NCBI GenBank assembly: GCA_030065575.1
Contig: JASJDZ010000015.1
Location: 1 to 59,748 of the forward strand
Source of the DNA: Acidimicrobiia bacterium
GTDB taxonomy: Bacteria; Actinomycetota; Acidimicrobiia; Spongiisociales; UBA5794
DNA: 59,748 bases
Reading direction: 5' to 3'
This document shows positions 35,179-44,600 of the stretch, in pieces (positions within the stretch are counted from its first letter, which is position 1; each line of letters starts with the position of its first letter). The notes under the pieces were generated by a model, which did no database searches, had not been told where the DNA came from, and was given only the letters and a program-made list of their open reading frames with translations. Position numbers and translations under genes: made by a program.

Positions 35179-35214
35179 TGTTAGCACGATATCGCAAAGT
35201 GCTAACAATTGCAA
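35177..35214 (-). promoter_or_regulatory. Promoter with palindromic operator, XRE-HBHA operon
   Basis: On the minus strand: -35 TTGCAA (35209-35214), 17 bp, -10 TATCGT (35186-35191), 7 bp, ATG at 35178. A perfect 11-bp inverted repeat, ATTGTTAGCAC (35177-35187) and GTGCTAACAAT (35199-35209), with an 11-nt spacer, covers the region between the -35 box and the start codon. The arms look like CIRCE half-sites (TTAGCAC), but the spacing is two bases shorter than CIRCE. Confidence 0.8.
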
Positions 35215-35220
35215 GCACTC

Positions 35221-36369
35221 TCAGATGGCAGACCCCCGCTCCACAAGCATCTCATCGAGGTTTGCCTGGATCAGCGATCGGACCGCTTCGGTGCGTTCCA
35301 GCATCTCGAGCGGATCGGGGTCCTCGCCACTGTGAGAAGGCTGGATGGGCGGAAGGAAACGGATCCGCCACCGGATCGGCAGCGGGACGAGGTTCAGGTA
35401 CACGGCCATCTCGTCGACGCGCTGTGACGGCCATACCAACCGGACCAGACGGGCGAGCGCCTGCGATGAGAAGACCGCCGGGTGTACCTCGTCGGAGCCG
35501 ACGATGGCAACCGGAACTACCGGTGCCGAGTGCCGCTCCGCCATTGTGACGAACCCGCCCCGGCCGAAGCGCTGGACCTTGTAGGCCTGCGAGAACGGCT
35601 TCTGGAACGCACGTACCCCTTCAGGGAACACAGCGAGCATGTGCCCTTTGCGCAGCAGAAATTCGGCGTCGGGACGCGAGGCATAGACACCCCCGACTTT
35701 GCGGTAGAGATGAGAAAGAGTGGGTGTGGCGTTGAAGACCTCGGTTGCCATCACCCGCGGCCGACGCGGCACCGGCATCTCGTTGGTCACTGCCACTGTG
35801 AGCATGGCGGCGTCGTAAGGGAGGGCAGCTCCTCCGTGGTTGGCTGCGAGCAGCGCCGGTCCCTGGGTTGGGAGATTCTCAATCCCTTCCACGTCGACCC
35901 GGAAGTACTCGAAGTACAGGTAGTTCACCAAGTGCCAGACCATTTCGGAGACAACCGGGTCGAGCCCCATTGGGTCTACGTCGTAAGTAGCCAGCCAGAC
36001 ATGGCGAAACAGGGTGGGCCAGGTGTCAAAACCCAATCGGCCCAGAGCCGGGATCGCCAGATCGGTGTTGTCGATTCCGCCGTGCAGAGCGCAGCGGTGG
36101 TGCTCCCGAATAGCCGGTAGACCGCATGGATACCCCTCGACACTGCGCCAGTTGCAGCTCCTGGTCAGATCCACAAAGCCGCGCAAACGAGCAGCGAGGG
36201 CGGCCCGTCTCGCCTCAGGATCGCCGCGGGGTGGCCCTTCCCGGGGGCCACTGGTAATCGCGGAAAGGGCGTCGACTAGCTCTTGCTTGTTCATGCGGGA
36301 GCGGCCCTTTAGGTCGTGCTTGCGAGCCAACTCCAGCAGTTGCGCCTTGGTGAGTGAGGACAGCGTCAT
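35221..36369 (-). CDS. PlsC-type acyltransferase with SAP/Rho_N and zinc-ribbon-like N-terminus
   Basis: 382 aa. Residues 1-40 (SLTKAQLLELARKHDLKGRSRMNKQELVDAL) look like a SAP/Rho N-terminal helix-extended-loop-helix. Residues 72-97 hold Cys72, Cys82, His90/91, Cys93 and His96 ending in HGG, like small zinc motifs seen next to phage or nuclease proteins. From about 165 the acyltransferase follows: AANHGGAALPYD (His178, Asp186), VGGVYASR and VFPEGVRAF. The His-to-Asp gap is one residue longer than in relatives with HxGxLPxD. It overlaps the epimerase gene by ATGA, a pair like Rv0501-Rv0502. The lipid product is unknown. Confidence 0.8.
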   Translation of the reverse strand: MTLSSLTKAQLLELARKHDLKGRSRMNKQELVDALSAITSGPREGPPRGDPEARRAALAARLRGFVDLTRSCNWRSVEGYPCGLPAIREHHRCALHGGIDNTDLAIPALGRLGFDTWPTLFRHVWLATYDVDPMGLDPVVSEMVWHLVNYLYFEYFRVDVEGIENLPTQGPALLAANHGGAALPYDAAMLTVAVTNEMPVPRRPRVMATEVFNATPTLSHLYRKVGGVYASRPDAEFLLRKGHMLAVFPEGVRAFQKPFSQAYKVQRFGRGGFVTMAERHSAPVVPVAIVGSDEVHPAVFSSQALARLVRLVWPSQRVDEMAVYLNLVPLPIRWRIRFLPPIQPSHSGEDPDPLEMLERTEAVRSLIQANLDEMLVERGSAI

Positions 36370-37313
36370 CGCACCTCGACCCCCCCGCCGAGCGATCCAT
36401 ATCCGTTGAGGACCGTCGCCCGGAGATTCAGTTCGGGGGTGAACTGCAGTACATCGCTCATCCGGCGGGTGTCGGCGACCATGCCGTGGTGGACTAGTCG
36501 CTTGATGTCCTCAGGTAGATCCAGGTCGAACCTACTCATTCCTCTCACCGCAGCGTCGTAAGCCCGACGCGGGAGTGGCTGAGCGAGGCGCTTGCCGAGG
36601 CGAAGGATGCGGGACAGGAACAACTGGCCCGACGCAGCGATGTTGAACACCCCGGACTGAGGTTGATCGATCGTGTGGGCTAGGGCTCCAACGGCGTCTT
36701 CGCCCGAGATGAGCTGAATCCGGGGGTCATAGCCCAGGCGGGTCGGCACAACGGGGAGACGCAGATACCGGCTCAGCGGGTTGTTGACATCGGGCCCAAA
36801 GATGGGGGCGAACCTGAGGATGGTGAAGGTCACGTCTTGGCGCACCCGAGCTGCATCGGAGGTGAAGCCTTCGACGGTTCTCAAGTCATTGGCAAATCGG
36901 CTTCGCCGGCCGTCCAGGTCGGCATCCTCAACCACAACGGAAGGGCTGCGCGGTCCCATCCCATAGACACACAGATGGGACCTGACCACCACGTGACGAA
37001 TCGACTGGCAGCGACGAATCGCCCCGAACAGCGCCTGTGCGCCAACGACGGCCTCATCATGAGCGCGTCGTCCCCCCAGCATGGCGGAGCGGTCGACTGT
37101 TTGCAGGTGAACCAGGGTCTCGGGCTTGCTGTCTATGACGAAGTGGGCGAACTCGGGATTGTCCAACTCGTATCTGTGGAAGGGAGACTCGAGTTCGGCG
37201 CGCGGTGGGATTTCGTCAACAGCGATTACCTCGAGGTCTTCTTCTTCCTCGAGGCGGCTGATCAACTCCCCTCCGCTCCAGGTAGCGGCGCCGGTGACAA
37301 GGATTCGCCTCAT
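36366..37313 (-). CDS. NAD-dependent epimerase/dehydratase (SDR)
   Basis: 315 aa, extended SDR fold. The Rossmann motif is VTGAATWSGGELISRL, a variant of TGxxGxxG. The middle has VHLQTVDRSAML and VVVRSHLCVYG, where the usual YxxxK active site is not evident. Late motifs (LRFAPIFGP, VPTRLGYDPRIQLISGEDAVGAL) resemble mycobacterial Rv0501. I start at ATG 37313; TAGGCT lies 8 bases upstream. The missing YxxxK suggests that it may bind nucleotide without classic epimerase chemistry. Confidence 0.8.
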   Translation of the reverse strand: MRRILVTGAATWSGGELISRLEEEEDLEVIAVDEIPPRAELESPFHRYELDNPEFAHFVIDSKPETLVHLQTVDRSAMLGGRRAHDEAVVGAQALFGAIRRCQSIRHVVVRSHLCVYGMGPRSPSVVVEDADLDGRRSRFANDLRTVEGFTSDAARVRQDVTFTILRFAPIFGPDVNNPLSRYLRLPVVPTRLGYDPRIQLISGEDAVGALAHTIDQPQSGVFNIAASGQLFLSRILRLGKRLAQPLPRRAYDAAVRGMSRFDLDLPEDIKRLVHHGMVADTRRMSDVLQFTPELNLRATVLNGYGSLGGGVEVR

Positions 37314-37386
37314 GACGATCCAGCCTAATGACGAGCACCGCCCCTCTTCTCTGCATCTGCCTTGCGCCAACCCACAGGGAGTCTCC

Positions 37387-37392
37387 TATCCT
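37387..37392 (+). promoter_or_regulatory. Candidate -10 box for the DAHP synthase gene
   Basis: TATCCT at 37387-37392, with TTGCGC 19 bp upstream (37362-37367). The start codon at 37418 is 25 bases downstream and has GGAGAG as ribosome-binding site, so this would give a short leader. Confidence 0.35.
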
Positions 37393-37417
37393 GCTTCAAC
37401 ACTTCGGAGAGATTCAG

Positions 37418-38455
37418 ATGGAATCCACAAAAGGGGATGACTCCTTGATCATCGTCATGAAGAAGGGCTCTTCATCCGAGGACGTTGCGCATGTCATCGA
37501 GCGACTCGAGTCAATTGGTGCAGAGGCCCACGTGTCCGAAGGCAAGCTTCGCACCGTGATTGGCGCGGTTGGCGACCGCGGAGCGATCCAGCAGCTGCCA
37601 TGGGAGGCCTTCCCCGGTGTCGAGCGAGCGGTGCCCGTGCTCAAGCCTTTCAAGTTCGTCAGCCGTGACTTCCAGGTCGAGGACACCGTCGTTGACGTAG
37701 GCGGTGTGCCGGTCGGGGGTCCCCACTTCGCTCCGATTGCCGGTCCGTGTGCGGTCGAGACGCGTGATCAGCTGTTCGCTTCCGCCGAAGCAGTGTCCAA
37801 GGCCGGCGCCACCATTCTCCGCGGTGACGCATTCAAACCCCGAACGTCCCCGTACTCGTTCCAGGGGCTGGCGGAGAAGGGATTGGAACTGCTGGCGGAA
37901 GCCCGCGAGGAATTCGGCATGCCGTTTGTCGCCGAAGCGGTCGATCCGCGTGACGTTGCTTTGGTGAGTAGCTACGCCGACCTCATTCGGGTCGGCACTC
38001 GCAACATGGCCAACTTCACTCTGCTCTCCGAGCTGGGGCGGCAAGACAAGCCGGTGATGCTGAAGCGAGGCCTGACTGCGACTATCGAGGAGTGGCTGAA
38101 CGCCGCCGAGTACATCTACAAAGAAGGCAACCACGACGTCATCATGTGTGAGCGTGGCATCAGGACGTTTGAGACCGCAACCCGGAACACCCTCGACATC
38201 TCGGCGGTTCCTGTGCTCAAGGAGCTGTCCCACCTACCCGTGATCGTCGATCCGTCGCACTCCGGCGGTAGGCGGAGCCTGGTGGCCAGCCTCACCAGGA
38301 TCGCAGTCGCCTCCGGTGCCGACGGATTCATGATCGACGTGCATCCTTCCCCGGAGACAGCGCTCGTTGATGGGCCGCAGGCGATCCTCCCGGTTGAGTT
38401 CGCCCAGCTCATGGATCAGGTGAGGGAGCTGCGCGCAGTGATGGAGACCTTCTAA
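37418..38455 (+). CDS. aroF: 3-deoxy-7-phosphoheptulonate synthase (type I beta)
   Basis: 345 aa. It condenses PEP and erythrose-4-phosphate, the first step of the shikimate pathway. An N-terminal ferredoxin-like regulatory domain (IIVMKKGSSSEDVAHVIERLE) precedes the barrel. The metal-binding Cys is in APIAGPCAVET; GDAFKPRTSPYSFQG, GTRNMANFTLL, LKRGLTATIEEWL and VDPSHSGGRRS are family motifs. I choose ATG 37418; the frame is open 30 codons more, with no family match. It is 2 bp from tyrA, so aromatic synthesis genes are coupled. Confidence 0.92.
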   Translation: MESTKGDDSLIIVMKKGSSSEDVAHVIERLESIGAEAHVSEGKLRTVIGAVGDRGAIQQLPWEAFPGVERAVPVLKPFKFVSRDFQVEDTVVDVGGVPVGGPHFAPIAGPCAVETRDQLFASAEAVSKAGATILRGDAFKPRTSPYSFQGLAEKGLELLAEAREEFGMPFVAEAVDPRDVALVSSYADLIRVGTRNMANFTLLSELGRQDKPVMLKRGLTATIEEWLNAAEYIYKEGNHDVIMCERGIRTFETATRNTLDISAVPVLKELSHLPVIVDPSHSGGRRSLVASLTRIAVASGADGFMIDVHPSPETALVDGPQAILPVEFAQLMDQVRELRAVMETF

Positions 38456-38457
38456 GG

Positions 38458-39480
38458 ATGCCGTCGGCTGCGATCGCCGGTACGGGGCTGATTGGGGCTT
38501 CGATAGGGCTCGGCCTGTCTCGCGCCAATTGGGAAGTGAGCGGCTGGGACCCCGACCCCGCAGCTCTGGCCACCGCTCTCGAGATGGGCGCAATTGGCAC
38601 TGCTGTGAGCTCATTCGACGATCTTGTTGCCGGCACCGACGATGTTGTGATTCTGGGCGGTCCCCCCCGAGCGGTTCTCGACCAGATTCAGGTCATCGAG
38701 ACCACCTCGTTGGTGATCGACGTGGCCGGGGTGAAGCTCGAGGCTGTCGAGCGTGCCATCGGCAAGCGCTTCGTTGGGACCCATCCCATGGCAGGTCGGG
38801 AGATCCGCGGTCCGGCAGCGGCCACTCCTTCGCTGTTCCGCGGAGCGACGTGGGTCATCACGACCGACGGTGCCGCGGAGGGAGACCTCCAGTTCATAGA
38901 GACGATGCTGGAGCAGCTGGGTGCCCGCCCGCTGCGCATGACTGCTGCGGAGCACGATGCGGGAGTAGCCATGATCAGTCACCTCCCGCAAGTCCTGGCT
39001 ACCGCTCTCGTGAATGAGGCTGCGGATCGAACGAAGACCCTCGAGCTAGTTGCAGGGAGTTTCCGCGACCTGACCCGGGTCGCTGCTTCGGATCCGGCCA
39101 ATTGGGTGGACGTCCTCGAGTTGAACACACCGCAGGTGCTGGCGGTCATCGAGGACTTCCGGGAACGGCTCGGCCGGGTGGCCGATGCCCTGCAGCAGGA
39201 TGACGACGCGGCCCTGCGTGAGTTTCTCGGCCGGGGCCGGCAGATCAGACGTGACCTGGCGCCGGGCGCGGTTGCCGTCAGGGTGGCGCTGGCGGACCAG
39301 CCGGGTGAGTTGGCCCGCGTCGGTCGGGCATTTGGGGCGGCCTCGGTTGACATTCGCGATCTGCAGTTGCGCCATGCCCCGCACGGGGGTGGCGGCGTGC
39401 TCACCGTTTCGGTCCGACCGGGAGAGGACGCGGCGCTCCGGACCGCACTGGAGGACGAGGGTCTCCTGGTTCTCGAGTAG
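38458..39480 (+). CDS. tyrA: Prephenate dehydrogenase with C-terminal ACT domain
   Basis: 340 aa. The NAD-binding Rossmann motif IAGTGLIGASIGLGL is followed by VIDVAGVKLEAVE and GTHPMAGREIRG, and the active-site His is probably in MISHLPQVLA. The last 80 residues (VAVRVALADQPGELARVGRAFGAASVDIRDLQLRH) form an ACT domain, consistent with feedback control by an amino acid such as tyrosine. It follows aroF by 2 bp and precedes a GNAT gene by 15 bp. Confidence 0.92.
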   Translation: MPSAAIAGTGLIGASIGLGLSRANWEVSGWDPDPAALATALEMGAIGTAVSSFDDLVAGTDDVVILGGPPRAVLDQIQVIETTSLVIDVAGVKLEAVERAIGKRFVGTHPMAGREIRGPAAATPSLFRGATWVITTDGAAEGDLQFIETMLEQLGARPLRMTAAEHDAGVAMISHLPQVLATALVNEAADRTKTLELVAGSFRDLTRVAASDPANWVDVLELNTPQVLAVIEDFRERLGRVADALQQDDDAALREFLGRGRQIRRDLAPGAVAVRVALADQPGELARVGRAFGAASVDIRDLQLRHAPHGGGGVLTVSVRPGEDAALRTALEDEGLLVLE

Positions 39481-39495
39481 TAGAGGGGGTTGGCG

Positions 39496-40107
39496 ATGAC
39501 GGGCTCGGTGGTACTGCGGCCGGCGCGGCCCGACCCGGAGGAGGGCAAGGCCTTCGCTTGCTATGTGGAGACGGCTGCAGATCATCTGTTCCGGGTGATG
39601 TTCGGCGCCGGCGCGGAGTCGGTTCTGGCCCGGGCGTTCATGACTTCCGGTCACGACCTGTCCTACGAGCACGTGGTGTTTGCGGATAGGTCGGGCAGCC
39701 TGGTCGGGATGATCTCCGGGTACACGGAGGCCGCCCATCGCAAGTCAGCCGACTCGGAGATCATGAAGGCCGCCGGGGTGCTGCGGTCGGCCCGGATGCT
39801 GGCGCTGAGTCCACTTTCCCGCGGTTTGGTCCGGTTCATGGACCGGCTGGACGACGGCGACTTCTACGTGCAGGCAGTAGGGGTTGATCAGAGCGCTCGC
39901 GGCGAAGGCGTGGGGTCGCAGCTGCTCGATCTGGCCGAGGAGCGTGCTCTGGGCGCATCGTGCCATCGACTTGTCTTGGATGTGGCGTGCACCAACACTG
40001 CGGCGCGGCGGTTGTATGAGCGGCGTGGGATGGAGGTTGTGGCCGAGTCGCCCGCGATTGTGTTTGTGCCGGATTCGAGCGTCTACCGGATGGCCAAACA
40101 GCTCTGA
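39496..40107 (+). CDS. GNAT-family N-acetyltransferase
   Basis: 203 aa. The acetyl-CoA motif is VQAVGVDQSARGEGVGSQLLDLAEERA (motif A), followed by LDVACTNTAARRLYERRGMEVV (motif B). The substrate is unknown. ATG 39496 has GAGGGGG upstream; TTG 39490 is an alternative. It probably shares a transcript with tyrA, 15 bp upstream. It converges on the P450 gene. Confidence 0.85.
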   Translation: MTGSVVLRPARPDPEEGKAFACYVETAADHLFRVMFGAGAESVLARAFMTSGHDLSYEHVVFADRSGSLVGMISGYTEAAHRKSADSEIMKAAGVLRSARMLALSPLSRGLVRFMDRLDDGDFYVQAVGVDQSARGEGVGSQLLDLAEERALGASCHRLVLDVACTNTAARRLYERRGMEVVAESPAIVFVPDSSVYRMAKQL

Positions 40108-40134
40108 GCCTCTTGCTTACCTCCGTTGCCGAAC

Positions 40135-41355
40135 TCAGCTCGGACGGAGACAGACGGGTACCGACTCGTAGCCGTGAATTGTGAACGCATTGGCCCTCAC
40201 CGGCTCAGCTGTCAGTTCCATCTCCGGCGCCCGATGTACCAGCGCCGACAGGCCAACATCCAGCTCGAGGCGGGCCAGCGGGGCGCCGAGGCAGTGATGC
40301 GTCCCACCCCCAAAACCGATGTGATGGGTGGCGTGACGGTCGGCGCGGAATGCATCGGGCTCCTCGAACGCACGCGGGTCACGATTGGCAGAGCCGAACA
40401 GCATCCCGATCTTGTCGCCGAACCGAAGCCTGGTCCCCGCTATCGCTACATCGTCGGCGAGCACCCACCGCTCGAAGAGCTGCAGCGGGGCGTCCCATCG
40501 CAGCATCTCCTCGATGGCGACGGCGGGCGTCGTTGCGCCTTCCACGACATGACGCCACTCCTCGCGCATATTCATGAACGCAGTGATGCCGTTCCCCATT
40601 GTGTTGACCGTGGCTTCGTGACCGGCGTTGAGCAGCACGATCGTCGTCGACACAATCTCTTCTGTGGTCAGACGCTCTCCCTCGACCTCGGTATGCACCA
40701 GCTCGCCGACCAGCCCGCCACGGGGCTCGTCCCTGTGGAAGGCGATCAGCTCTCGCACGTATCCGTCGAACTCAGCCGCTGCGTCTGCCGCCGACTGCGC
40801 CTGGTCCGAGCTGGTGTTCAACTCGTACATCTTGACCATTTGGTGCGACCACCCGAGAAGCTCGCGATGATCGGCGGAGGGAACGCCGAGTAGCCCGGTG
40901 ATGATGCCGATCGAGAAGGGCTGCGCAAAGTCGGCGAGCAGGTCGATCTCGTCCTGCTCAATGAGATCCTCGAGGAGCTCGCCGGCGAGGCGTGCAGCTG
41001 GTTCCCGCATCGCGGCTACCGCCCGCACCGTGAATGCCTTGGAGATCAGGCGGCGCAATCGAGTGTGCTCGGGAGGTTCCAGCTCCAGTAGCGAGTGCTT
41101 CTCTACGTCCCAGAAGGCTTGCCAGCGCGGGTCCTGCGGGCTGGCGCCTATCTCCTCTGCCGTTGTGACATGGTCGTAGATCCGGCCGAGCCGTCGATCG
41201 CGCAGGCACGCCTTGACGTCCTCGTGACGAGTGACGAGCCAGAGGCTTGAAGCCTCATCGTGGATCAGCGGGGATGATTCCCGCATCGCACTGAGGGCGG
41301 GATAGGGATCCCTGATGAAGTCCCGGTCGTTGAGATCGATCAGTGATTGGGTCAT
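40135..41355 (-). CDS. Cytochrome P450
   Basis: 406 aa, a soluble bacterial P450. Heme-ligand motif: GFGGGTHHCLGAPLARLEL, Cys in HHCLG. The I-helix oxygen-activation motif is LLNAGHEATVN, and ExxR appears as EEMLR. No ferredoxin or reductase gene is next to it, so the electron donor must be elsewhere. The substrate is unknown. It is divergent from metH; its ATG lies six bases after TAGCGT. Confidence 0.93.
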   Translation of the reverse strand: MTQSLIDLNDRDFIRDPYPALSAMRESSPLIHDEASSLWLVTRHEDVKACLRDRRLGRIYDHVTTAEEIGASPQDPRWQAFWDVEKHSLLELEPPEHTRLRRLISKAFTVRAVAAMREPAARLAGELLEDLIEQDEIDLLADFAQPFSIGIITGLLGVPSADHRELLGWSHQMVKMYELNTSSDQAQSAADAAAEFDGYVRELIAFHRDEPRGGLVGELVHTEVEGERLTTEEIVSTTIVLLNAGHEATVNTMGNGITAFMNMREEWRHVVEGATTPAVAIEEMLRWDAPLQLFERWVLADDVAIAGTRLRFGDKIGMLFGSANRDPRAFEEPDAFRADRHATHHIGFGGGTHHCLGAPLARLELDVGLSALVHRAPEMELTAEPVRANAFTIHGYESVPVCLRPS

Positions 41356-41367
41356 GACCTGACGCTA
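41356..41367 (-). promoter_or_regulatory. Candidate leaderless promoter, P450 gene
   Basis: On the minus strand TAGCGT (41362-41367), six bases, then ATG at 41355. No Shine-Dalgarno is present. Confidence 0.45.
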
Positions 41368-41424
41368 CCCAATGGCATCGAGGCCTGGCAATGGATTGGC
41401 GGTCGCAAGTGGCCGTCAGCTGTC

Positions 41425-41552
41425 TAACCTGCCGTCATCGCAGCCACCTGGCTGCGACAACCCTGGTGGACGGGTGATGAAATCACCTTGTAGATCGAGG
41501 AGATCGAACTACACGGCGATCTGGCTCACGACTGCTTCCCGGTCCGTGAGCC
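41425..41552 (+). promoter_or_regulatory. Structured leader of metH, riboswitch-like
   Basis: A -10-like TAACCT (41425-41430) precedes a compact fold: P1 TCATC (41435-41439) with GATGA (41476-41480), P2 GCAGCC-acct-GGCTGC (41440-41455), P3 ACCC (41460-41463) with GGGT (41472-41475). A competing hairpin GGTGAT-GAA-ATCACC (41473-41487) uses the 3' strands of P1 and P3. A later hairpin GGCTCACG (41523-41530) with CGTGAGCC (41545-41552) has a 14-nt loop. I recognise no cobalamin riboswitch. The class is unassigned. Confidence 0.5.
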
Positions 41553-41595
41553 GGAAGACGGCGACGGCCAGGCCGTGCGCCAACAAGGAGAGCCA

Positions 41596-41643
41596 GTGAG
41601 TCAAGACACCTCGCCGACGTATGCCAGGGAAGGGACCGCATGA
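41596..41643 (+). CDS. Possible 15-residue leader peptide overlapping metH
   Basis: GTG at 41596 lies five bases after a perfect AAGGAG (41585-41590) and opens a 15-codon frame, MSQDTSPTYAREGTA, whose TGA (41641-41643) overlaps the metH ATG (41640-41642) as ATGA. The arrangement matches translational coupling used elsewhere in this window. The peptide has no Met-rich run, so classic attenuation by methionine is not suggested. Expression is unproven. Confidence 0.5.
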   Translation: MSQDTSPTYAREGTA

Positions 41644-44600
41644 GCGGGTTCCTGCACGCCCTCGCCGATCGAGTGGTTGTCTTCGATGGTGCCGCAGGTA
41701 CGTCCCTGCAGGGCGCCGGCCTCGGCGCACAGGACTTCGGCGGCGAGCAGTACGAGGGATGCAACGAGGTCCTCAACGTCACGCGGCCGGACGTCATTGC
41801 CGCAATGCACGACAGCTTCCTGGCCGTCGGTGTCGATGTAGTCGAAACCAACACGTTCGGTGCGTTCTCGGTGCCCCTGGCAGAGTACGGTCTGGCCGAG
41901 CGGGCCTACGAGCTGAACCGGGCTGCAGCCGAGATCGCCGCAGCTGCCGCGGCCCGCCATTCCACTCCCGATTGGCCGCGCTGGGTCGCCGGCTCGATCG
42001 GGCCGGGCACCAAGCTCCCGTCTCTCGGCCAGATCACCTATTCGGAGCTGGTCGATGCGTACGAGGTGCAGTCCCGGGGTTTGATCGACGGAGGCTGTGA
42101 TCTTCTGATCGTCGAGACCATGTACGACCTCCTCACCCTGAAGGCTGCCGTCAGTGGGAGCCGGCGTGCCATGGCCGCATGCGGACGGACGCTTCCGATT
42201 CAGGCCCAGGTCACTATCGAAACCACCGGGCGGATGCTTCCCGGCACGGAGATCAGTGCAGCTCTCGCCGCTATCGAACCTCTCCGTGTTGATGTGATCG
42301 GCCTCAACTGTGCGACCGGTCCCGAGGAGATGGAGGAGCATCTCCGCTACCTGGCGCGGCATTCACGGGTCCCCGTCGCCGCCATCCCCAACGCCGGCCT
42401 CCCCGAAGTTGTGGACGGGAAGATGCATTACGGTCTGTCACCCGAGAGTCTCGCCGGGCACCATGCACGCTTCATCACCGAGCTTGGCGTGTCGGTGATC
42501 GGCGGCTGCTGCGGCACGACCCCGGAGCATCTGCGCGCCGTCGTCGACCGCTGTCGTGAGCTTGTGCCGAAGCGGCGGCAGCCGGAGACACTGGCCGGTG
42601 CGGCATCCACCTACAGCTTTGTCCCCTTCACCCAGGACACCTCGTTTCTGATCATCGGCGAACGAACGAATGCCAACGGTTCCAAAGCGTTCCGGGAGGC
42701 CATGCTGGCGCAGGACTGGGATGCCTGTCTCGAGGTTGCTCGAAGCCAGGTGGCCGAGTCGGCCCACCTACTCGACCTCTGCGTCGACTACGTCGGGCGC
42801 GATGGGGCGACCGACATGGACGAGCTCGCTTTCCGCTTCGCAACTCAGGTTCCCGCGCCACTTGTGCTCGACAGCACCGAGCCCGAAGTGCTGTGCGCCG
42901 GCTTGGAACGCATTGGAGGCCGGTCCGTGCTGAACTCGGCCAATCTCGAAGACGGGGATGGGTCAGGTTCCCGGGCCGACCAGGTGTTCCGATTGGCTAG
43001 AGAGCACGGTGCGGCTGTCATCTGCCTACTCATCGACGAGAACGGCCAAGCGCGTGACGTGGAGTGGAAGATGGACGTTGCCCATCGGCTCTACGACCTC
43101 GCAGTGAACCGGCACGGTCTCGAGCCGTTCGACCTGATCTTCGATCCGCTCACCTTCCCCTTGACCACGGGCGATCCCGATCTGCGTCGGGACGCCCTGG
43201 CCACAATCGAGGCGATCGGCCGCATCAAGGCCGAGCTGCCGGGTGTATTCACGGTGCTCGGCATATCCAATGTGTCCTTCGGGCTCCGCCCCGCGGCTCG
43301 ACACGTGCTCAACTCGATGTTCCTTCACGAGTGTCTCGAGGCCGGGCTGGACGCGGCCATCATCCACGCCGGACGCATCCGGCCGCTCACCCACATTGAG
43401 CCGCGACATCGTGATCTGTGCCTCGATCTGATCTACGACCGCACAACCGACGAATACGACCCGCTCACGGAGCTGATCGAGGAATTCACCGGGGTCACCG
43501 CAGCCGCGGCCGAGACGTTTGACATCAGCGACCTGCCGGTGCGGGCCCGGCTCACGCAGCGAGTCATCGACGGGAACATGACCGGGCTGGAAGCCGACCT
43601 CGATGAGGCTCTCGCAGAGCACGGCGACCCCCTCGACCTCATCAACGGCCCGCTGCTGGCAGGGATGAAGGAAGTTGGTGAACTGTTTGCGTCCGGTGAC
43701 ATGCAACTGCCGTTCGTGCTTCGGAGCGCGGAGACGATGAAGCGCGCTGTCGCCCATCTCGAACCTTCGATGCAGCGAGGAGAGGTCGAGCATCGCGGCT
43801 CGATCGTGTTGGCAACCGTCAAGGGAGACGTGCACGACATTGGCAAGAACCTCGTCGACATCATCCTCAGCAACAACGGCTTCGACGTGCACAACCTCGG
43901 CATCAAGGTCGGGATCGGCGAGATCATCGAGGCGTTCCGGGAGAAGGATGCCGATGCGATTGGGATGAGCGGTCTTCTGGTCAAGAGCACCCTGGTGATG
44001 CGAGACAATCTCGAGCAGCTCAACAGACTCAACATGGATGACGTGCCGGTGGTCCTCGGGGGTGCAGCCCTGACCCGAACCTACGTCGAGGACGACTTGC
44101 GCAGCATCTACCCGGGACCGTTGTTCTACGGCAAGGATGCCTTTGCCGGTCTCGACGTCATGGAGCAGATAGAGCAGCAGCGCACCGGGGGGCGAGATCC
44201 GGACTTCGGGCGGGTGAGTACACGGAAGCTACCGCTGCGTGACCCCGCTGCGCCGGAAGGGGAAGGTGCAGTCCCGGCTCGATCCCCCGAGGTCGCTACC
44301 GACAACGAAGTCTTCTTCCCCCCGTTTCTCGGTTCCAAGGTGGTCAAGGGAATCCTGCTCGACGAGATCGCCGGCTATGTCAACAAGACGGCCCTCTACC
44401 GCAACCAGTGGCAGTTCCGTCCGGAGGACGGCGAGGACGATGCCGCTTTCAAGGAGAGGATGAACTCGCTCTTCCAGGAGCAGCTTGCCCTGGCCCGCCA
44501 GCAAGACCTGCTCATTCCGCAGCTGGTGTACGGCTACTACCCGGTGAACTCGGCAGGAGATGATCTGATCGTCTGGGAGGACGAGGACCGCACCGTCGCG

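Noticed and set aside
35177..35209. CIRCE element for HrcA
   Set aside because: The half-sites match TTAGCAC/GTGCTAA, but the gap between them is 11 bp and not the 13 bp of CIRCE, and no chaperone gene follows.
41368..41640. Cobalamin riboswitch upstream of metH
   Set aside because: I find no B12-box-like core (GCCACTG type) and the leader is too short for the class.
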